A DNA stretch of 64,000 nt from Corallococcus sp. NCRR (lineage in GTDB: Bacteria; Myxococcota; Myxococcia; Myxococcales; Myxococcaceae). Below the pieces are notes generated by a model, which was given only the letters and a program-made list of their open reading frames with translations, searched no databases and had not been told where the DNA came from. Location: positions 5,580,001 to 5,644,000 of the forward strand of contig NZ_CP114039.1 in assembly GCF_026965535.1 (NCBI RefSeq). The letters run 5' to 3'. Positions 43,882 through 52,756 of this stretch are shown here, in pieces. Numbering within the stretch: the first letter of the stretch is position 1; every line of letters starts with the position of its first letter. A program made the position numbers and the translations under genes.

Positions 43882-44391
43882 CTACATGCCTCCGCGGCTG
43901 GTGGGTCCCGTAGGTGTGACCACGATGGGCTTGATTCCGGATGCACAGGCCTTTGGGACACGTGCCCCCTCAATCGCTGCGTTGAGCGTGAGCTCGTAGA
44001 AGGCCCTGAATTCCTCGCAGGCGATGCTGATCGGAGTGGCTGGTGTCGCCCTGGAAAGGGTGGCCCTTGCTGCCTGATTCGCGCAGCTTGCGGAAAGGCT
44101 TTGTGCCTGTTCGGTAGAGATAAACCCCTGTGCCTTGTTTGCGATGGGCATCTCCACACCGAACCTGCAGAGGTGCAGCTCCCCCGTGTCGCGGGCGATG
44201 CCGACATGGAGGCACGCTGCCCGCCAGCCCCCGGGTTCCCCTCCGTCCCACTTCACCACTTCATGAAAGACAAAGTGACGGGGGCGCAGGGCGCCCTCCA
44301 CGTACGTCGCGGAACCGCCGGTCGCGCAGGCGGATGACAACGCGACGCCACACAGCGTGACAGCGGTCTTCCAGCAGCTTGATGCACCCAT
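43882..44391 (-). CDS. Lipoprotein of unknown function (169 aa)
   Basis: 169 residues with a lipoprotein signal peptide (MGASSCWKTAVTLCGVALSSAC; lipid-attachment Cys about 22). The mature part carries several cysteines (about four more, possibly two disulfides) and no recognised domain. ATG 44391 has GGAGGTG six bases upstream, a strong site. It is followed directly by the 184-aa gene. Like its partner it has weaker G/C third-position bias than the flanking exo and ccm genes. Candidate cell-surface toxin or recognition lipoprotein; alternative is an ordinary orphan envelope protein. Confidence 0.62.
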   Translation of the reverse strand: MGASSCWKTAVTLCGVALSSACATGGSATYVEGALRPRHFVFHEVVKWDGGEPGGWRAACLHVGIARDTGELHLCRFGVEMPIANKAQGFISTEQAQSLSASCANQAARATLSRATPATPISIACEEFRAFYELTLNAAIEGARVPKACASGIKPIVVTPTGPTSRGGM

Positions 44392-44454
44392 GGCCCACCT
44401 CCAGGGGTGACACACTTCACGGGGCCGGCATCCCGGCCCCTTGCCGGGCACAGG

Positions 44455-45417
44455 CTACTGCGGCTGCTGCGCGACCTCTGCCTTCAGCTGGGCGATGGCG
44501 GGGGCCAGCTGCGGGGGCTGCATGTTCTTGGGCACTTCCACCGTGAAGCGTTCGAAATGCTCAATCGCGCCGGCCTTGTCGCCCCGGCGCAGCGACAGGC
44601 TGCCCAGGAAGATGAGCGCCTCCTGCGCGTCCGGCCACGTGTCCACCAGCTCCGTCAGCTCCGCCTCCGCGCCCTGCAGGTCGCCCTGCGACGCCGCGCG
44701 AAGCACGCCCCGGTGCACCCGCAGCTCCACGTTGAACGGATCCACCGCCAGGCCCTTCAGCGTCACCTTCAGCGCTTCGTCGAACTGCTGCTGACGGATG
44801 AGCTCGTGGCTCAGCATCGACGCGGCCTCCACGTCGCCCGGGTTCGACGCCAGCCGCTGGCGCGCCTGCTCCAACTCGTCGTCCACCTCGGGCATCTGCT
44901 GCATCGGCTGCTGGGCCATGCCCGGCGGCGTCGCGCCCGTGCCCATCTGGCCCTCCTCGCGCGGCTTCTGCTCGGAGACGAGCAGGTAGCCCAGCCCTCC
45001 GAAGAACACGACCACGCCCGCACCCCACATCGCGCCCACCATCTGCGGGTTGCGCGACGCCCAGCCCGTGGGCGCGGGCACGTTGCGCGCGGGCGCCTTC
45101 ACTCCCGCCGCCTGCCGCTTCTGGTGTTCGTCCTTCGCGCGCAGCGCCGCGGCCGCTTCCTTCTCCAGCCGCGCCTTCTCCGCCGTGTAGTGCTCCGCGG
45201 TGAAGTGGTGCTTCTCCGCCTCCAGCGTGCGCAGCTGCTCGATGAGCGACTGCGCCCGCTGCGCCAGGTCGTCCACCGTGCCGTCCGTCTTCGGCGTGGT
45301 GTCCGGCAGCGCGCTCCCCGTCTTCATCTTCATGTAGAGGAGCCACGCGGCCGCCAGCACGAAGGCGACCGAGAGGACGATGATTCCGGGCAACCAGTTG
45401 GTGGGCTCGGGCTGCAT
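44455..45417 (-). CDS. ccmI: CcmI-like cytochrome c maturation TPR protein
   Basis: 320 residues. N-terminal membrane helix (about 10-29), a cytoplasmic coiled-coil region, a second helix (about 130-150) and a periplasmic C-terminal TPR region (DVEAASMLSHELIRQQQFDEAL and following). This is the layout of CcmI, which presents apocytochrome c to the haem ligation complex CcmF/CcmH. The position at the end of the ccm operon, 3 bp after ccmH, supports this. The TPR part is short (about 140 residues), so it could also be called the C-terminal half of a split CcmH. Confidence 0.8.
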   Translation of the reverse strand: MQPEPTNWLPGIIVLSVAFVLAAAWLLYMKMKTGSALPDTTPKTDGTVDDLAQRAQSLIEQLRTLEAEKHHFTAEHYTAEKARLEKEAAAALRAKDEHQKRQAAGVKAPARNVPAPTGWASRNPQMVGAMWGAGVVVFFGGLGYLLVSEQKPREEGQMGTGATPPGMAQQPMQQMPEVDDELEQARQRLASNPGDVEAASMLSHELIRQQQFDEALKVTLKGLAVDPFNVELRVHRGVLRAASQGDLQGAEAELTELVDTWPDAQEALIFLGSLSLRRGDKAGAIEHFERFTVEVPKNMQPPQLAPAIAQLKAEVAQQPQ

Positions 45418-45420
45418 GGC

Positions 45421-45924
45421 TTAGCGCTCCAGCTCCCGGCGCACGGCCTGGAGGTAGGGGTCCGCTTCGTCCGTGGACGGCGCGGGTGTGGAAGGGGAGG
45501 GGACCGGCGCGGCTTCCGCGGTCGCGGCGCCCTCGGGCAAGGGCTGACGCTGCTTCAGGATGACGAAGAGGCCGCCCAGCACCAGCGCCACCGGGCCCAG
45601 CCACACGAACCAGTTGAAGCCCTCCGCGCGCGGCTCCAGCAACACCCACTCGCCGTAGCGCGCCACGAAGTAGTCGACGATCTCGGTGTCCGTTTTCCCG
45701 TCGGAGACCAGCTCGCGCACCTTGTCCAACTGCGCGCGCGCCATGGACGACGGGCTGTCCGCCACCGACAGGCCCTGGCACACCGCGCAGCGCAGCTTCT
45801 TCGCCAGCTGCTGCACCCGCGCCTCCTGGGCCGGCGCGAGCGGATCACTCGCGGCCTGCTGCGGCGCGAACTGCCCCGTGGCAAGGCTCAGGGCGAGGGT
45901 CAACGAGACGAGGACGGCATTCAT
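45421..45924 (-). CDS. ccmH: CcmH, apocytochrome thiol reductase subunit
   Basis: 167 residues: signal peptide, the CcmH domain with the redox motif LRCAVCQ (Cys46, Cys49), one C-terminal membrane helix (about 105-125) and a Pro/Ala-rich tail. It keeps the apocytochrome CxxCH cysteines reduced for haem attachment. It is separated from ccmG by the unrelated gene at 46039-47271. Confidence 0.92.
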   Translation of the reverse strand: MNAVLVSLTLALSLATGQFAPQQAASDPLAPAQEARVQQLAKKLRCAVCQGLSVADSPSSMARAQLDKVRELVSDGKTDTEIVDYFVARYGEWVLLEPRAEGFNWFVWLGPVALVLGGLFVILKQRQPLPEGAATAEAAPVPSPSTPAPSTDEADPYLQAVRRELER

Positions 45925-46038
45925 CGGGGGCTCCAGCGGGGGCCGTCCCTAACTACCGCCCCCTGACGGGTATTGCACACGGAATCCTGGGCCGCACGCC
46001 CGCCGCCCGGGCAGCCCATCCGATGGAAGGCAAGGGGC

Positions 46039-47271
46039 CTAGCCTCGGTAGCCCGAGTCCGGCTCGGTCTCCAGGTCCTGGTCCGGATCGTACGGATCGT
46101 CCTCCGGCGGCAGATACTCCGCCGGCTCGTCGCGCCCCAGCGCCTGGCGCACCGCATGGAAGCCCACCGCCCCCAGGCCCGCGAGGAACACGAAGGGGCC
46201 CACCGCGAGCTTCACCCCCGCGAGCGCCCAGAGCAGGCTCACGCTCACCGCGCCCACCGGCGCCCACTTGAGGAAGGCCGGGCGCTCCACGTCCGGCCGC
46301 AGCGCCGCGAGCACGAGCACCGCCAGGAGCACCAGCAGCGGCAGCTCCGACACCGGCAGGTCCCAGCCCGAGCGCGACGCGACGCCGCCCCCCGCGCTGT
46401 AGAGCGAGTCATCCGAGGGCCGCGTCGTAGGAATCACGCGCAGCTCGGACGGCCCCGCGCGCACGCTGCCCGGCACCGGCGCGTTGTCCGGCAGGGCCGA
46501 GCCATCCGCCATCACCTTGCCCCACGGCAGGAAGAGCGCCACCACGCACACCGCCACGCCCGCCAGCGCGAGCACCCGCGGGAAGCCCAGGAGCGAGCGC
46601 AGGTCGAAGTCGCGCGCCACGCCATCCGGCTCCGCGATGACGAGCTTGTACTGCTCCACGGCGATGAGCGCCGTCCCCGCCGCCCAGATGGGGAAGAGCA
46701 GGTTGAACCCGGACAAGAGCCGCACCGACAGCGCCACCAGCAGCAGCGTGAACGCGGCGGGGAGCTCCGGCCGCATCAGCACCAGCGGGACGGAGTCCAC
46801 CCAGCCGGGCGCGTTGCCGTCGCGGCGCAGCTCCCGCGCGACGAGCGACACGCTGCCCACCAGCGTCAGCAGGGTCCCCAGCACGCCCACGCTGGGGAAG
46901 AACGGCAGGATGGACAGCAACAGCGAGAACGCCACCAGCCCCACGCCCAGCACGCTCTGCGAGTGGCCCGGCACGTCCTTCAGCCAGCGGGGCCCCGTGT
47001 ACGGATCCTCGTCCTCGAACTCCTCCGGTGGAGGCTGCGCCCTGGAACCGCGCGGAGGCTGTGCGCCGCGGCCCTGCTGCCGGGCCTCCTCCTCCTCGTC
47101 CAGGATCTCCGCCGCGTAGGCCGGCTCGGACATGGGGCGGCTGGGGCGCTGGCTCTTGGCGCTGCTGGCTCGGGGCGGGGGCGCGGGACGCGCGGGCATC
47201 TTCGCGCCGCAGTTCTCGCAGTACATCAGGCGGACGTCCGCCGCGCTTTCACCGCACTCGGGGCACTGCAT
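46039..47271 (-). CDS. Zinc-ribbon multi-pass membrane protein of unknown function
   Basis: 410 residues. N-terminal zinc ribbon (CPEC, CENC, about 3-21), a disordered Pro/Arg/Glu-rich stretch to about 95, then eight or so hydrophobic helices, and an acidic tail (EPAEYLPPEDDPYDPDQD). No known catalytic motif. It sits inside the cytochrome c maturation operon between ccmG and ccmH, about 160 bp from ccmG and 115 bp from ccmH. Either it is an added function or the operon was interrupted. Zinc-ribbon membrane proteins of this kind are common in myxobacteria without known roles. Confidence 0.75.
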   Translation of the reverse strand: MQCPECGESAADVRLMYCENCGAKMPARPAPPPRASSAKSQRPSRPMSEPAYAAEILDEEEEARQQGRGAQPPRGSRAQPPPEEFEDEDPYTGPRWLKDVPGHSQSVLGVGLVAFSLLLSILPFFPSVGVLGTLLTLVGSVSLVARELRRDGNAPGWVDSVPLVLMRPELPAAFTLLLVALSVRLLSGFNLLFPIWAAGTALIAVEQYKLVIAEPDGVARDFDLRSLLGFPRVLALAGVAVCVVALFLPWGKVMADGSALPDNAPVPGSVRAGPSELRVIPTTRPSDDSLYSAGGGVASRSGWDLPVSELPLLVLLAVLVLAALRPDVERPAFLKWAPVGAVSVSLLWALAGVKLAVGPFVFLAGLGAVGFHAVRQALGRDEPAEYLPPEDDPYDPDQDLETEPDSGYRG

Positions 47272-47429
47272 GGGGAGCCCACCTCGCTGGAGCAGGGGCC
47301 GGGGGAAGCCCTCGCGAACGACGCCGACAGATGGGACTTACTACGGTTTCCAGGCCTCCCGCGAGGCGGCCCCCGGGACTCCCTCGCGGGGCTCCCGGGC
47401 GCCTGCCGTCCAAGCGGGCTTCAGGTGAC

Positions 47430-47987
47430 TCAGTTCTGGCGCGCGGCTTCCGCCGTCGGGGCCAGGGGCTGGTTCAGCTCCTGCACCCGGGTGGCCAGCG
47501 TCTTCGGGTCGATGGGGCCCACGTGCTTGCCGCGGATGATGCCCTGCGCGTCGATGAAGTACGTCTCCGGCACGCCCGCGACGCCGTAGTCCACCGCCAT
47601 GCGCGAGCGCTCGTCCATCAGCTGCGGGAAGCTCGCGCCCATGCGGCGCAGGAAGTCGAGCGCGTTGGGCTCCGTGTCCTCGAAGACGACGCCCATGAAC
47701 ACGGCCTGGGCGCCCAGCTCGCGCGCGCCCCACTCGAGCACCGGGTGTTCGTACTTACAGGGCCCACACCACGACGCCCAGAAGTTGATGACCACCGGCC
47801 GGCCCTTGAGGTCCGCGAGCTTCACGGGGTCTCCGCCGCTCAGGGGCTTCAACGTGAAGTCCGGCGCGGCCGCGCCCTTCAGCATGAAGGGCACCTCGTG
47901 CGGATCGCGCCCGAACCCCCGGAAGAGGACGAAGAGCAGCGCCGCCCCCACCGCGGTGAACACCAGGGGAAGCCGCCAGCGCTTCAT
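47430..47987 (-). CDS. ccmG: CcmG/DsbE thiol-disulfide oxidoreductase
   Basis: 185 residues: N-terminal membrane anchor (about 5-23) and a periplasmic thioredoxin domain with WCGPC (Cys74, Cys77), NFWASWCGPCKYEHP before it and the cis-proline in GVPETYFID. It reduces the CcmH/apocytochrome disulfide. The ATG at 47987 overlaps the end of the ccmF reading frame (ATGA), but only in the frame that ccmF has after its frameshift. Confidence 0.92.
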   Translation of the reverse strand: MKRWRLPLVFTAVGAALLFVLFRGFGRDPHEVPFMLKGAAAPDFTLKPLSGGDPVKLADLKGRPVVINFWASWCGPCKYEHPVLEWGARELGAQAVFMGVVFEDTEPNALDFLRRMGASFPQLMDERSRMAVDYGVAGVPETYFIDAQGIIRGKHVGPIDPKTLATRVQELNQPLAPTAEAARQN

Positions 47988-50007
47988 GCCGCACCCCGCT
48001 CGGCGTCCGTGCCGGGGAGGGGAGGCGCCGCGCCCACCGGAGCCGCGTCCGTGCGCAGCACCGCCGCCCGGCGCGAAGGCCATACCGCAATGAGCGTGCC
48101 CAGCAGCAGGAGCGGCAGGCTGTACCAGATCCACCCCACCAGCGGGAACACCCAGACGTTGAAGCTCGCCGTGCCCGTCGTCTCGCTGAAGGCCATCAGC
48201 GAGATGTACAGGTCCTCCTTCGGCGACTCACGCACCGCGGGCGTGCCCACGGGTCCGTGCTCCGCTCGTAGTAGTTCATGCGCGGGCGCAGCTCCCTCAC
48301 GTCGCCGTTGGGCGCCGTCACCTCCAGGCGCGCGGCGACGAAGGTGCGGTGCGGCTCCTCGCCGCTGGACAGGCCCAGGTACTTCAGCTGGTAGCCATCC
48401 AGCATCATCGTGCCGTCCTTCTTCAGCGTGCCGGACGTGTGCTTCACGTACGCGCTGGAGGCCGCCACGGCGACGATGATGAGCACGATGCCCAGGTGCA
48501 CCACGTAGCCGCCGAAGCGGCGGCGCGCCTTGCCCGTCGCGGTGGTCAGCGCCGTGACGAAGCCCTCCTTGCGCTCGGTCATGCGCACGCGCACCGGCAC
48601 CACCAGCTCGCGCAGGGTGACGACGGTGACGAAGCCCGCCAGGCCGAACGTGAGCAGCGGGTACACCCCGCGCAGCCCCGCCGCGTAGCAGGCGAGGGTG
48701 ATGACCACGCCCACCGCCGCGGGGATGAGGAACTGCCGGCGCAGCGTGGCCTTGTCCGGCGTGCCCCACGGCAGCACCGGGCCCACGCCCATGAGGAAGA
48801 GCACCGCGATGCCGCCCGGCACCGCCATCTTGTTGAAGTACGGCTCGCCCACGCTCACGCGGATGCCGCGCACGGCCTCCGACACCAGCGGGTAGAGCGT
48901 GCCCAGCAGCACCGTGAAGGTGATGGCCACGAACACCAGGTTGTTCACCAGGATGCTCGCCTCGCGAGACATCAGCGACGACAGCCGGCCCTCTGGCGCC
49001 AGCAGGTGGCCGCGCGTGGCCAGCAGGCCAATGCACACCACCAGCAGGATGGCGATGAACACGAGGAACGTGGGCCCGATGTCCGACTGGGTGAACGAGT
49101 GCACCGAGTTGAAGATGCCGGAGCGGGTCATGAACGTGCCCAGAATGGTGAGCACGAACGACGCGAGCGCGAGGCTCAGCGTCCACAGCTTCAGCATCCG
49201 CTTGCGCTCCTGCACCATGGTGGAGTGCATGAACGCCGTCGCGGTCAGCCACGGCAGGAACGACGCGTTCTCCACCGGGTCCCACGCCCAGTAGCCGCCC
49301 CAGCCCAGCACCGCGTACGCCCACCAGGAGCCCAGCACGATGCCCAGGGTGAGGAACATCCACGCGATGAGCGTCCAGCGCCTGAGCGGCGCCATCCACG
49401 CTTCACCAATCTCCCCGCGCAGCAGGCCCGCCACGGCGACGCCGAACGGCACCGTCATGCCCACGTAGCCCGCGTAGAGCATGGGCGGGTGGATGATCAT
49501 CAGGAAGTGGTTCTGCAGGAGCGGGTTCGGGCCCGGGCCGTCCGCCGGCACCGGCGACACGGCGCCCCAGGGGTTGGCGGGGCCCGCGATGAGGAACGCG
49601 AAGAAGACGCCCACGGCCAGCATGGTGCCCAGCGCCAGCTGCATGTAGCGCGCGTGCTCCTTGCGGTGCACCCAGGCGAACGCCGCCAGGTACACGCCCA
49701 TGATGAGGCCCCAGAAGAGGATGGAGCCTTCCAGCGCGCTCCACAGCGAGACGATGGTGTAGATGAGCGGCGTGGCGCGGCTGCCCACCTGGGCCACGTA
49801 CTTCACGCTGAAGTCGTGGTTGATGAGCGCTTCCACCATCACCAGGTTGCTGCCGATCATGCACGCGGCGAAGCCCCACACCGCGCGCAGCACCCAGGGG
49901 TAGCTGGCGTCGTTGCGGCGCATGCCGCCCACCAGTCCCAGGATGGCGCCGAACGCGGCGAAGGCCAGGCCCGCGAGGACCAGCCCGTAGCCCAGCATTC
50001 CGTTCAC
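47984..50007 (-). CDS. ccmF: CcmF haem lyase subunit, with a single-base frameshift at about 48250
   Basis: CcmF is the core membrane subunit of cytochrome c haem ligation. The first 590 or so residues read normally (GTG 50007; many helices; the haem-handling WGGYWAWDPVENASFLPWL; the periplasmic histidines, for example in AFMHSTMVQERK). At RSTDP the frame then breaks and stops at 48196. One base earlier in phase, the sequence continues as VGTPAVRESPKEDLYISLMAF and one more membrane helix (VFPLVGWIWYSLPLLLLGTLIAVW) to a stop at 47984 that overlaps ccmG. A missing G at 48250 (GACCCGTGGG instead of GACCCGGTGGG) explains it. Corrected length is 674 aa, normal for CcmF. No slippery site is present, so this is a real mutation or a sequencing error. 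Confidence 0.9.
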
Positions 50008-50498
50008 GGCGCCCCCGGCGGCGTCGCGGTCGCGGTGGTGGCGCCTTCAGCCAGCGTGTCCTGCCACTTGCGCGGCTCCTCGCCTTCCTTGGGCGCGCGG
50101 TACTCGTTGGAGTGGTTCACCATCAGCCGGTTGGACGTGAAGACGCCGGACTTGTCGTAGGTGCCCTCCACCACGACGCCGATCTTCTCGCGGAACATCT
50201 GCGGGGGCGTCTCCAGCGAGCGCACGTGCACGCTCTTCGCGTCCGCGTTCGGGCCGTCCGCCACGCGGAAGTCCAGGGTGGTGTGGCCCTCGTTCCACTG
50301 GATGCTGCCCGGCTGCACCACGCCGCCCAGGCGGATGGTGGCCGTGTAGGCCTTGTCGCCGTTGGAGAGCAGCTCCGACGGGCTCCAGTAATAGACGAGG
50401 TTGTCCCCGATGTTGCCAAAGGCGATGAAGCCCAGGCCGGCGCCGGCGAAGAGCAGGGCTCCCAGCGCGATGAGACGGTTGCGATTGACGGGCGTCAT
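50004..50498 (-). CDS. ccmE: CcmE haem chaperone
   Basis: 164 residues: N-terminal membrane helix (about 8-28) and a periplasmic OB-fold with the haem-binding motif HxxxY (His129, Tyr133 in VNHSNEYRAPKE), as in the classical covalent form. It carries haem from CcmC to CcmF. Overlaps ccmF by 4 bp (GTGA). ATG 50498. Confidence 0.93.
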   Translation of the reverse strand: MTPVNRNRLIALGALLFAGAGLGFIAFGNIGDNLVYYWSPSELLSNGDKAYTATIRLGGVVQPGSIQWNEGHTTLDFRVADGPNADAKSVHVRSLETPPQMFREKIGVVVEGTYDKSGVFTSNRLMVNHSNEYRAPKEGEEPRKWQDTLAEGATTATATPPGAP

Positions 50499-50502
50499 GG
50501 GC

Positions 50503-50670
50503 TCACTCCTTCGAGTCGGTGGCGCGGGGACGGCGCGCCCAGAGGGACGCCGAGTAGAGCACGAAGGCGGCCACGGAGATGCCGTAGCAGGCCCCCACAT
50601 AGCCCCAGCCGCCCTGGAGCCGGCCGCTGCCCACCTGGGCCAGCAGCATCAAAGACGTCAGCGAGGTCAT
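50503..50670 (-). CDS. ccmD: CcmD-like small membrane protein (55 aa)
   Basis: 55 residues: an N-terminal amphipathic segment, one membrane helix (about 24-44: GYVGACYGISVAAFVLYSAS) and a basic tail (LWARRPRATDSKE), as expected for CcmD, which helps release haem-loaded CcmE from the CcmABC complex. ATG 50670; stop at 50503. It sits 2 bp after ccmC and 4 bp before ccmE, the conserved operon slot for ccmD. Confidence 0.87.
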   Translation of the reverse strand: MTSLTSLMLLAQVGSGRLQGGWGYVGACYGISVAAFVLYSASLWARRPRATDSKE

Positions 50671-50672
50671 GT

Positions 50673-51386
50673 TCAGGCCACCTTCGAGGAATGGGACGCG
50701 CGCAGCGCGGGGTCATCCGTGGGCAGCGCCTCCGGCAGCGCCACCTCCGCCTTCCGCTCCGCGAGCGCGATGCGGTAGCGGTGCACCATGAAGACGATGA
50801 GCAGCGCCAGCATGCCGAACGCCGACACGCGCAGGGGCAGCACCATCTGCGGGTCCACCGTCTTGGGGCTGGACTGCACCTGGTGGAGGCTGCGCCACCA
50901 GCGCACGGAGAACCACACGATGGGCAGGTTGATGGCCCCGATGATGGCCACCACCGCGCTCCACACCGCGCGCTTCTCCGGGTCCTCCACGAAGCGCCGC
51001 AGCACCAGGTAGCCCGTGTAGGAGACCAGCAGGATGGCCTCCGACGTCAGGCGCGGGTCCCAGGACCAGTACACGCCCCAGGTGGGGCGGCCCCAGATGG
51101 AGCCGGTGATCATGCCCAGCGTGCCGAAGAGCAGGCCGACCTCCGCGGAGGCCTCCGCCATCGCGTCCGTCTTCCACGACTGCCGCATCAGGTACGTCAC
51201 CGCGGCCACGAAGTTGATGAACATGGCCATCATGGCCATCCACTGGAGCGGCACGTGGACGTACATGATGCGCTGCACTTCGCCCATCTCCCGGTCCGGC
51301 GGCGCCCACGCGAGGCCCAGCCACCAGCCCGCGCCCAAGAGCGCCAGCGTCACCACCGGCAACCCGAACTTGACGAACTTGTTCAT
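50673..51386 (-). CDS. ccmC: CcmC haem exporter/handling protein
   Basis: 237 residues, six membrane helices, with the tryptophan-rich haem-binding segment WGRPTWGVYWSWDPRLTS and the flanking periplasmic histidines (VHVPLQW; SLHQVQSS). CcmC attaches haem to CcmE. ATG 51386, 3 bp after ccmB. Confidence 0.95.
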   Translation of the reverse strand: MNKFVKFGLPVVTLALLGAGWWLGLAWAPPDREMGEVQRIMYVHVPLQWMAMMAMFINFVAAVTYLMRQSWKTDAMAEASAEVGLLFGTLGMITGSIWGRPTWGVYWSWDPRLTSEAILLVSYTGYLVLRRFVEDPEKRAVWSAVVAIIGAINLPIVWFSVRWWRSLHQVQSSPKTVDPQMVLPLRVSAFGMLALLIVFMVHRYRIALAERKAEVALPEALPTDDPALRASHSSKVA

Positions 51387-51389
51387 CCT

Positions 51390-52094
51390 TCAGTCCTCGA
51401 TGACCCGGGGGAACAGCAAGAAGCCCACGCCCCAGTAAATCAGATTGAACCCCAGCAGCAGCCCCTGCCACGAGCCCAGCTGCTGCATCGGGTCACCCTG
51501 GAGTACGAGCGTGGTGCCCTTGGCGGCGGAGAGGAGGGCCGGGATGACGAGCGGGAACAATAGCAGAGGAAGCAGCACATCCCGTGCCCGGGCATTGCTG
51601 GAGATGGCCGCGTACACGGTCCCCGGGGCGCTGAGCGCCAGGCTGCCCAGGACCAGGATGCCCGCCAGGTCACCGACCCCGGTGACGATGCGCACGCCGT
51701 AGAGGGCCACCATCACCGGCACCAGCACGACCGCCAGCGCCAGGAGCAGCAGGGCGTTGCCCAGCGCCTTGGACAGGAAGATGGCGCGCGCGTCCGCCGG
51801 GGCCAGCCGCACGCCGTCCAGGCAGGCGTTCTCCGTCTCCACGCGGAAGGACTCGCCCAGGGACAGCACGCTGGCGAAGAGGATGGCCAACCACAGGTAG
51901 CCGCCCGCGTTGCGCTCCAGGAGCTTCGTGTCCGGGCCCAGCGCGAAGGAGAAGAGCAAGAGCGTGGCCATGGCGAAGAACACCAGCGCGTTGAGCCGCG
52001 CGCGGGTGCGCCATTCGATGAGCAGGTCCTTTCGCAAGAGGACGAGCGTCGTCGTCAGCAGGCCCGGACGGCGCTTCGCATTCGGGGCGCTCAT
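51390..52094 (-). CDS. ccmB: CcmB haem ABC transporter permease
   Basis: 234 residues, about six membrane helices, with the family start KDLLIEWRTRARLNALVFFAM and the segment ESFRVETENACLDGVRLAP. Works with CcmA and CcmC to release holo-CcmE. The ATG at 52094 overlaps ccmA by 4 bp (ATGA). Confidence 0.94.
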   Translation of the reverse strand: MSAPNAKRRPGLLTTTLVLLRKDLLIEWRTRARLNALVFFAMATLLLFSFALGPDTKLLERNAGGYLWLAILFASVLSLGESFRVETENACLDGVRLAPADARAIFLSKALGNALLLLALAVVLVPVMVALYGVRIVTGVGDLAGILVLGSLALSAPGTVYAAISSNARARDVLLPLLLFPLVIPALLSAAKGTTLVLQGDPMQQLGSWQGLLLGFNLIYWGVGFLLFPRVIED

Positions 52095-52756
52095 GCCGCC
52101 ACCGCCCGGCCATCCTGCAGGTGCAGCCGCTCCTCGCACAGGCTCAACCCCTGTTCGATGAGGTGCGTGGCCAGCACCACCGTGGTTCCGCCCGCCTTCA
52201 GCTCCGCGATGACGCCCTCCATGTCCTGGATGCCCTGGGGGTCCAGCTCCCCGAAGGGTTCGTCCAGGAGGGCGAGGGCCGGTGCCTTCATCAAGAGTCG
52301 CGCGATGGCCAGGCGCTTGCGCATGCCAGCGCTGAAGCCTCGCACCGGGCTGTCCGTGCGGCGGGTGAGGCCCACGCGGTTGAGCAGCGCGTCCGCGGCG
52401 TCCTGGGGTGCGTCCACGCCCAACAGGCGCCCCAGCACCATCAGGTTCTGCTGCGCGGTGAGGTCTTCATAAAGGAAGCTGGCGTGGGACAGCAGCGCCA
52501 CGTCGCGGCGCACTGCTTCACGGTCCGTCACGGCGTCCCGGCCCAGCACCTCCACGCGGCCCGCGGTGGGCCCGAGCGCGGTGGCGACGAGGCGCAGGAG
52601 CGTCGTCTTCCCGGAGCCATTGTGACCGGTGAGCAGCAGCGAGCGGCCAGCGGGCAGCGCGTAGGTGAGCCGCGCCAGCGCCCACCTTCGCCCATAGCGC
52701 TTGCTCACGTCATGGAGGGCGAGCGCGGGCGCTGATCCAGAGGGGAGAGGGGGCAT
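52091..52756 (-). CDS. ccmA: CcmA haem ABC transporter ATPase
   Basis: 221 residues with Walker A (GHNGSGKTT), signature FSAGMRKRLAIARLL, Walker B (LALLDEPFGELD) and the switch His (ATHL). First gene of the ccm operon. The ATG at 52756 gives a standard length; sequence upstream in the same frame to 53017 is non-coding promoter DNA. Confidence 0.94.
   Translation of the reverse strand: MPPLPSGSAPALALHDVSKRYGRRWALARLTYALPAGRSLLLTGHNGSGKTTLLRLVATALGPTAGRVEVLGRDAVTDREAVRRDVALLSHASFLYEDLTAQQNLMVLGRLLGVDAPQDAADALLNRVGLTRRTDSPVRGFSAGMRKRLAIARLLMKAPALALLDEPFGELDPQGIQDMEGVIAELKAGGTTVVLATHLIEQGLSLCEERLHLQDGRAVAA

Noticed and set aside
48196-48260. Programmed -1 ribosomal frameshifting in ccmF
   Set aside because: No slippery heptamer is present at the break (GACCCGTGGG), unlike the clear A5G5 run in the transposase. 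A deletion or sequencing error is the simpler explanation.
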